Positions 6,239-9,407 of a stretch of 9,407 nucleotides of DNA are shown piece after piece; the first letter of the stretch is position 1, and each line of letters starts with the position of its first letter. This DNA is from an uncultured Flavobacterium sp. (GTDB lineage Bacteria > Bacteroidota > Bacteroidia > Flavobacteriales > Flavobacteriaceae), in NCBI RefSeq assembly GCF_937876455.1, contig NZ_CALFIG010000024.1, forward strand, positions 1 through 9,407, read 5' to 3'. Position numbers and translations under genes: made by a program. The notes beneath the pieces are model-generated. The model was not told the DNA's origin. It ran no database searches and was given only the letters and a program-made list of their open reading frames with translations.

Positions 6239-6861
6239 TAGCGTTTGTCGGGTTTTGATTTATCATAGGCAACTAGATTTACCATCTCTCGTAATCTGGA
6301 GCGAACTCGGTTGCCGTAATGTTTTTCAATTTCTGTGGCGGATAGGTTTGTGGTTATGTGGGTTTGAAGTTTTTTTGAAATGAATAGATCATATCGGCTT
6401 AATAGAATTTCTGCCATTACATTGCATTCGTTGCCGAAGTATTTTAGGTTGTTTTCTGTTCCTAAATCGTCAAAGCAATAAGTTCTTGGTTCTGATTGGT
6501 ATAGTTTGCCATTGCTGTATTTGTGGATTATTTGGTAGCCGTCCTGGATGAATTCAAAGCTAATGTCTCTGCATGGTTTTACAATGAATTTGTGTTCGGT
6601 AGGAGTGAGGTACTTCATTATGTTCATTAGTGAGGTTTTGCCGCAGCCGATTGGTCCGGATAATAGAATTCCCTTGTTGAGGTTTATGCCGTATTGAAAA
6701 CATGTTGGTTCGTCTTTAAGAAAATAGGCAATTAGCTTGTAAACTATTGGATAATCGGTTTCTATTATTTTGAAATGATTGCCGTATAGTTCGATGCCTT
6801 TTTTCTCAAGCCAAAGGATTACTTCGGTGTAGCTGTAATGTGATTTTATTTCGTTTTCCAT
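6238..6861 (-). CDS. DnaC/IstB-like AAA+ ATPase
   Basis: The protein has a Walker A P-loop GPIGCGKTS, a Walker B segment YCFDDLGTE, a sensor-1-like THITTNLS and an arginine-containing GNRVRSRLREM that fits an AAA+ arginine finger. These lie at about residues 69-77, 128-136, 167-174 and 183-193 counting from the chosen start. This layout belongs to the DnaC/IstB group, which load replicative helicase or assist transposition. With a DnaD-like protein encoded just upstream, a helicase-loading role for a mobile element is the best inference. I chose ATG 6861-6859, which gives 207 residues and has an A-rich leader; the frame extends six codons to GTG 6879, in repeat-like sequence. It lacks the transposase partner expected of a true IstB. 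Confidence 0.85.
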   Translation of the reverse strand: MENEIKSHYSYTEVILWLEKKGIELYGNHFKIIETDYPIVYKLIAYFLKDEPTCFQYGINLNKGILLSGPIGCGKTSLMNIMKYLTPTEHKFIVKPCRDISFEFIQDGYQIIHKYSNGKLYQSEPRTYCFDDLGTENNLKYFGNECNVMAEILLSRYDLFISKKLQTHITTNLSATEIEKHYGNRVRSRLREMVNLVAYDKSKPDKR

Positions 6862-6951
6862 ATTTTTATTTTTAACCACATAGAAACATAGATTTTATAG
6901 TTTTTTTGCTGATTGAGTAAAGACGCTTCGCTTAAAATAGTCTTCATAGAT

Positions 6952-6993
6952 TTAACCGCAAAGTCCGCAAAGATTAACGCAAGGTTCGCAAGG
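6952..6993. repeat. Imperfect tandem repeat built on CGCAA
   Basis: The pentamer CGCAA recurs at 6957, 6966, 6978 and 6987 with spacing 9, 12 and 9, and TTAAC recurs at 6952 and 6974, giving two diverged units of about 22 bp. It lies in the spacer between the DnaD-like and ATPase genes (6862-7024), where I see no coding region. Similar CGCAAAG-rich blocks are, from memory, frequent in Flavobacterium spacers. Confidence 0.6.
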
Positions 6994-7018
6994 CACTTCG
7001 ACTGCGCTCAGTGTGACA
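6994..7018. repeat. Dispersed repeat of the CACTTCGACTGCGCTCAG type
   Basis: This 25-bp sequence starts CACTTCGACTGCGCTCAG and continues TGTGACA. It can form a small stem (CACT at 6994-6997 with AGTG at 7010-7013). I recognise the sequence from memory as a recurrent short intergenic repeat in Bacteroidetes; only one copy is in this window, so the repeat status rests on that memory. It ends six bases before the stop of the upstream gene. Confidence 0.55.
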
Positions 7019-7024
7019 AATAAG

Positions 7025-7858
7025 TTACAACGGCTCTGAATAATCTTTGTCGGTTGTTATGTTGAGTTGTTTTGCTCTGTTGGGTTGTTCTGCATTTGAA
7101 ATGAATTTTGGTGCGTTAATCATCCAATTTTGTGCTGCTGCTTGCCAATCGACCATTGGTGTTTTACCACCGACTAACCAACCGACACTTTTGAAGTAGT
7201 TGAAGAATTTTTGAGCTTCTTGTTCCGGAAAGTTATTTTCTTGGAAATAGGTTTTGACTTCTTCGATTGATGGCTGTAACTTTTCTTCTTTTTCTTTTTT
7301 CGCGGAACTTTTTTCTTTTTCTTCATCATCGTTTTTTAAATCTGAATTATTTATTTCTTCAAAATTTTTTGTGAGCTTTTCCAAGTTAGAAACGTTTTTA
7401 TCGTTTAAAATGTTTGTATTGTTTATATAGTTTATAGAAGGTACTACTGCTTGTTCAGTACCTGTCTCACTACTAGTACAAGACTTGTTTAAAGCTTGTT
7501 CAGAAACAAGTTCAATAAGTGGTTCATTTTTTGGTTTTCTTTCGGATTTTGGCAGCGGTTTTAAATCTTCTGAAAAGTTGAATAAAATAACATGACTTCC
7601 TTTGAATGGATTGTATGATGGTTCGTAATTGATATAACCCAAACTATGCAAGTTCTTCAGACATTTATGATAGGTTGCTTTAGAACTGATTTTGCTTATT
7701 CGCATTACCTCATCACGATTTATACTGATAGGATTTTTGAAGCGGTTGCAATTCCAAAATTGGAATAATGCAATATATAAACTTACGTGTGTTGGGTTTA
7801 ACGTTTTATCAATGGCTACTTTTTCAAAGAAACCGGTTAGGTGTTTGATGTAATTCAT
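7025..7858 (-). CDS. Winged-helix protein with DnaD-like C-terminal segment (probable replication initiator or helper)
   Basis: The 277 residues fall into three parts. Residues about 15-95 look like a winged helix-turn-helix (NPTHVSLYIALFQFW, ISINRDEVMRISKISSKAT, then LHSLGYINYEPSYNPFKGS). Residues about 100-195 form a charged, low-complexity linker rich in Lys, Glu and Ser. The C-terminal block, 197-250, contains VKTYFQENNFPEQEAQKFF, then YFKSVGWLVGGKTPMVDW and AAQNWM, resembling the DnaD/DnaT-like segment found in phage and mobile-element replication proteins. Such proteins bind the origin and help recruit a helicase loader. The gene follows the HTH gene by 11 bases and precedes the DnaC-like ATPase, which fits an operon for element replication. 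A purely regulatory role remains possible. Confidence 0.72.
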   Translation of the reverse strand: MNYIKHLTGFFEKVAIDKTLNPTHVSLYIALFQFWNCNRFKNPISINRDEVMRISKISSKATYHKCLKNLHSLGYINYEPSYNPFKGSHVILFNFSEDLKPLPKSERKPKNEPLIELVSEQALNKSCTSSETGTEQAVVPSINYINNTNILNDKNVSNLEKLTKNFEEINNSDLKNDDEEKEKSSAKKEKEEKLQPSIEEVKTYFQENNFPEQEAQKFFNYFKSVGWLVGGKTPMVDWQAAAQNWMINAPKFISNAEQPNRAKQLNITTDKDYSEPL

Positions 7859-7869
7859 AATTTCAAGAA

Positions 7870-8157
7870 TTATTTGAACAGAGTAGGCAAAGCATTTACC
7901 TTATTTCCATTTAATAACTTATCAATATCTGAATTGTCATAATACATGATGCCACCTATTTTGGTATAGGTCAGTGTTCCGTTGATGCGGAGATTTTGTA
8001 AAGTACCTGGAGAGATGTTTAACATTTTTCTGACTTCATTAGATTTGAGCCACTGTTTTGTTTGTTGCGGTTTGGATTGAATGATTTCTTTTAAATCGTT
8101 CAAAAGAAGACTTCTGAATTCGTTTAAGTCTTCGCGAGTGATAACTTCGATTGCCAT
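7870..8157 (-). CDS. Excisionase-type helix-turn-helix protein (Xis-like)
   Basis: The 95-residue protein has a MerR/excisionase-type helix-turn-helix (HTH_17-like) at about 34-84: QWLKSNEVRKMLNISPGTLQN, then LRINGTLTYTKIGGIMYYDNSDIDKLL. This form, with the wing ending in a Y-D-x-x-D-I-D-K helix, is common among small DNA-binding proteins of Bacteroidetes conjugative and mobilisable elements, including excision factors such as Xis2d of CTnDOT. The N-terminal 30 residues are helical. The start ATG 8157-8155 is clear. It is the first gene after the rteC terminator and heads a likely operon with the DnaD-like gene 11 bases downstream. Role in excision is inferred from context; it could instead be a transcription regulator. 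Confidence 0.8.
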   Translation of the reverse strand: MAIEVITREDLNEFRSLLLNDLKEIIQSKPQQTKQWLKSNEVRKMLNISPGTLQNLRINGTLTYTKIGGIMYYDNSDIDKLLNGNKVNALPTLFK

Positions 8158-8184
8158 AACGTATGTTTTAGATTGTTATATTTT

Positions 8185-8220
8185 ACCGATTTACACCCAA
8201 AATGACCTTAATAAATCGGT
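8185..8220. promoter_or_regulatory. Inverted repeat ACCGATTTA / TAAATCGGT upstream of the HTH gene
   Basis: The exact 9-bp arms 8185-8193 and 8212-8220 are separated by 18 bases, starting 28 bases ahead of the HTH gene's ATG. A third AATCGGT half-site is at 8334-8340. The plus strand continues with a T-run (8222-8227), which would also suit a terminator, but no plus-strand gene exists to need one. An operator for RteC or the HTH protein is more likely; this is inference. Confidence 0.48.
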
Positions 8221-8275
8221 CTTTTTTACTTTCTTCTTCAAAATAAAAATAAAAAGTAGCACAACTATGCTTTAC

Positions 8276-8298
8276 TTTTCTTTATTGAATAAAGAAAA
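8276..8298. repeat. 23-bp perfect palindrome
   Basis: TTTTCTTTATT (8276-8286) and AATAAAGAAAA (8288-8298) are exact reverse complements around a single G. It overlaps the T-tract of the rteC terminator and lies upstream of the HTH gene. A near-continuous palindrome like this suits a dimeric DNA-binding protein. Confidence 0.5.
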
Positions 8299-8320
8299 AA
8301 AGCCTCAATTTCTTTAAGGC
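8295..8320 (-). terminator. rteC: Intrinsic terminator after rteC
   Basis: On the minus strand, GCCTTAA (8320-8314), loop AGAAA, TTGAGGC (8308-8302) form a 7-bp stem with one G-U pair, followed directly by seven T (8301-8295). It lies 112 bases past the rteC stop and separates rteC from the HTH gene. Confidence 0.75.
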
Positions 8321-8342
8321 AATTTTGAATATTAATCGGTAA

Positions 8343-8398
8343 TACAAATTTGTAGTATTTGAATAGTTTTAAATCACAAGTCAATCACAAGTTGTGAT
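8343..8398. repeat. Palindrome and tandem AATCACAAGT dyad in the rteC 3' region
   Basis: TACAAATTTGTA (8343-8354) is a perfect 12-bp palindrome. AATCACAAGT occurs at 8372-8381 and 8383-8392, an 11-bp period close to one helical turn, and the second copy is part of the dyad ATCACAAGTTGTGAT (8384-8398). The spacing suggests protein-binding sites, but they lie between rteC and its terminator and the role is unknown. Confidence 0.5.
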
Positions 8399-8431
8399 AG
8401 ATTTTTATGTAAAGTATTGTATTTATTAGTA

Positions 8432-9280
8432 TTAATGCAAGTCATCTGTGTTTTCCATTCGTTTTACTAATTTTTCTTTTAGTGTATTGAGGAACTTTGT
8501 TTGGTCGGATTTTCGCATTCTAATTTCAAGGAAAGCTCTATGATACTGACCTAAATCGATATTGAACACATTTTCGAAATATTCTGCAATATCTTTCAAA
8601 TCTGATGCACCATTATTGAACACACCTTCGGTATGCAAAGCATATAAAAGTTCTATTAACGAGACCTTAGAACCTGTCCAATTTTGCTTGACCTTGGGAT
8701 TGACTTGTGACTTTTCTTTTGGATCTCTATTTTCCATAATCAATAACTTGTCTTCAAGATAAACTTGGATTAAATCATGCGCCAAAATTTTTGCCACTTT
8801 AAAATCATGAGATGTTGAAAATGTGTGGTCTGCTTCGAAATAAAAACTATCTAATGCCATCTTAATATCAAATTTTCCTCTCGTGAAATATTTGATATCT
8901 AAGTAATTACTTCCTGTGCGATAATATCTGTAAAAATCTAAATTGTTATCGAAGTAACGTTTTAACTTATCTAATTCATTGTTTAGATATTTTTTTAAAA
9001 TACGTTCGCCACCATGTGGTTTTTTGGTTTCAATTTTGAAAATTACATTGTAATATATTAGTTTTGAAGTAAACTTTGGTTTTATATTTTTGAAAAAATC
9101 TATTTCTTGTTCTTGATTTTTAAATTTTTCTTTGAGAAACAAAATTTTAAGTTTTTGAATTGAAACTATAATAATTTCAATTGCTTTTTCGCATCGATTA
9201 ATTGTATCATCAATTTCTATATCTATAAAGTTCAGCTGTTCATTTAAGTCTGAAAGTAATGTATTTATTTTTAAATTCAA
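8432..9280 (-). CDS. rteC: RteC-family regulator of mobile-element excision
   Basis: RteC proteins, known from the Bacteroides element CTnDOT, bind DNA and activate the excision operon. The 282 residues show conserved family blocks: EKFKNQEQEIDFFKNIKP at 51-68, LDFYRYYRTGSNYLD at 114-128, DSFYFEADHTFSTSHDF at 144-160 followed by KVAKILAHDLIQVYL, and a C-terminal helical domain from about 200 (SLIELLYALHTEGVFNNG, then ENVFNIDLGQYHRAF). Length is complete, perhaps longer than the original RteC. The only usable start is TTG 9280-9278, since the next Met is residue 140 and an in-frame stop lies five codons upstream of the TTG. The gene ends in a good terminator. An excisionase-like gene follows, as expected for its regulatory target. 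Confidence 0.88.
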   Translation of the reverse strand: MNLKINTLLSDLNEQLNFIDIEIDDTINRCEKAIEIIIVSIQKLKILFLKEKFKNQEQEIDFFKNIKPKFTSKLIYYNVIFKIETKKPHGGERILKKYLNNELDKLKRYFDNNLDFYRYYRTGSNYLDIKYFTRGKFDIKMALDSFYFEADHTFSTSHDFKVAKILAHDLIQVYLEDKLLIMENRDPKEKSQVNPKVKQNWTGSKVSLIELLYALHTEGVFNNGASDLKDIAEYFENVFNIDLGQYHRAFLEIRMRKSDQTKFLNTLKEKLVKRMENTDDLH

Positions 9281-9292
9281 TTCTAAAATATT

Positions 9293-9407
9293 TTAAAAAC
9301 GTAAAACCTCTGTCATAATACCAAAACGGATTGTATTGATTTGGTGTTGAAAATAAATGTTATAGTAATCCATACCGTGATAGAATTGAACATAGAATCC
9401 AATATCT
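9293..9407 (-). CDS. C-terminus of a probable outer-membrane beta-barrel protein, 5' part missing
   Basis: Only the last 37 residues and the TAA stop (9295-9293) are in the window. The peptide runs DIGFYVQFYHGMDYYNIYFQ to FGIMTEVLRF. It alternates hydrophobic and polar residues, is rich in Tyr and Phe and ends in Phe, as outer-membrane barrels do. The pattern Y-x-Q-x-Y-x-G, then Y, Q and R-x-G near the end, loosely recalls outer-membrane phospholipase A, but that is a weak resemblance over a short segment. It stops 12 bases before the rteC start and in the same frame. It does not look like a mobile-element gene and may be host sequence flanking the element. Confidence 0.5.
   Translation of the reverse strand, partial: DIGFYVQFYHGMDYYNIYFQHQINTIRFGIMTEVLRF

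Noticed and set aside
6238..6861. IstB transposition helper of an IS21-type insertion sequence
   Set aside because: No IstA-type transposase, terminal inverted repeats or target duplication are visible; neighbours suggest replication.
6952..6993. CRISPR array
   Set aside because: The repeated unit is only five bases with 9-12 base spacing, and no cas genes are near.
8081..8317. Plus-strand open frame across the HTH gene start and the control region
   Set aside because: It covers the HTH gene's 5' end and several dyads; the peptide is low complexity.
1..9407. tRNA gene as an integration site
   Set aside because: I found no cloverleaf or conserved T-arm sequence on either strand; the att site, if any, is outside the window.

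Overview
The window looks like an accessory (mobile-element or genomic-island) stretch from a member of the Bacteroidetes, most likely Flavobacteriales and probably Flavobacterium or a close relative. The reasons are high A+T content, an RteC-family regulator, promoter candidates of the TTTG / TAnnTTTG type instead of the E. coli type, start codons preceded by A-rich leaders instead of Shine-Dalgarno boxes, and intergenic repeats of a kind I recall as common in Flavobacterium genomes. Every gene I accept is on the minus strand, so transcription runs from high to low coordinates.

From the 5' side of transcription: a 37-residue C-terminus of an outer-membrane-like protein enters at 9407-9293. 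Next come an RteC-family regulator (9280-8432) with a good intrinsic terminator, and a 274-bp spacer (8158-8431) dense in dyads. A mobile-element core follows: an excisionase-like HTH protein (8157-7870), a winged-helix protein with a DnaD-like C-terminal segment (7858-7025) and a DnaC/IstB-like AAA+ ATPase (6861-6238). After these is an unrecognised 206-residue protein (6099-5479). The spacers around these genes hold dispersed and tandem repeats.

The second half is defence-like cargo. A structured non-coding stretch of about 210 bp with three successive stem-loops (5346-5480) leads into a hipB-hipA toxin-antitoxin pair (5211-3559). The hipB promoter carries an 11-bp inverted repeat that looks like an autoregulatory operator. 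Then a type I restriction-modification operon begins: hsdM (3475-1907), hsdS (1903-686), and a gene that overlaps the hsdS stop by one base and encodes a protein with an Abi_C-like motif (686 to beyond position 1). No hsdR is in the window; if present it lies beyond position 1.

Working model: rteC and the HTH gene resemble the excision-control pair of CTnDOT-type elements, the DnaD-like and DnaC-like proteins would load a helicase for element replication, and hipBA plus hsdMS-abi are carried defence or stabilisation genes. Several long open frames start at unlikely TTG or GTG codons inside promoters or repeats; I moved three starts downstream for that reason (hipB, the ATPase and the 206-residue protein).
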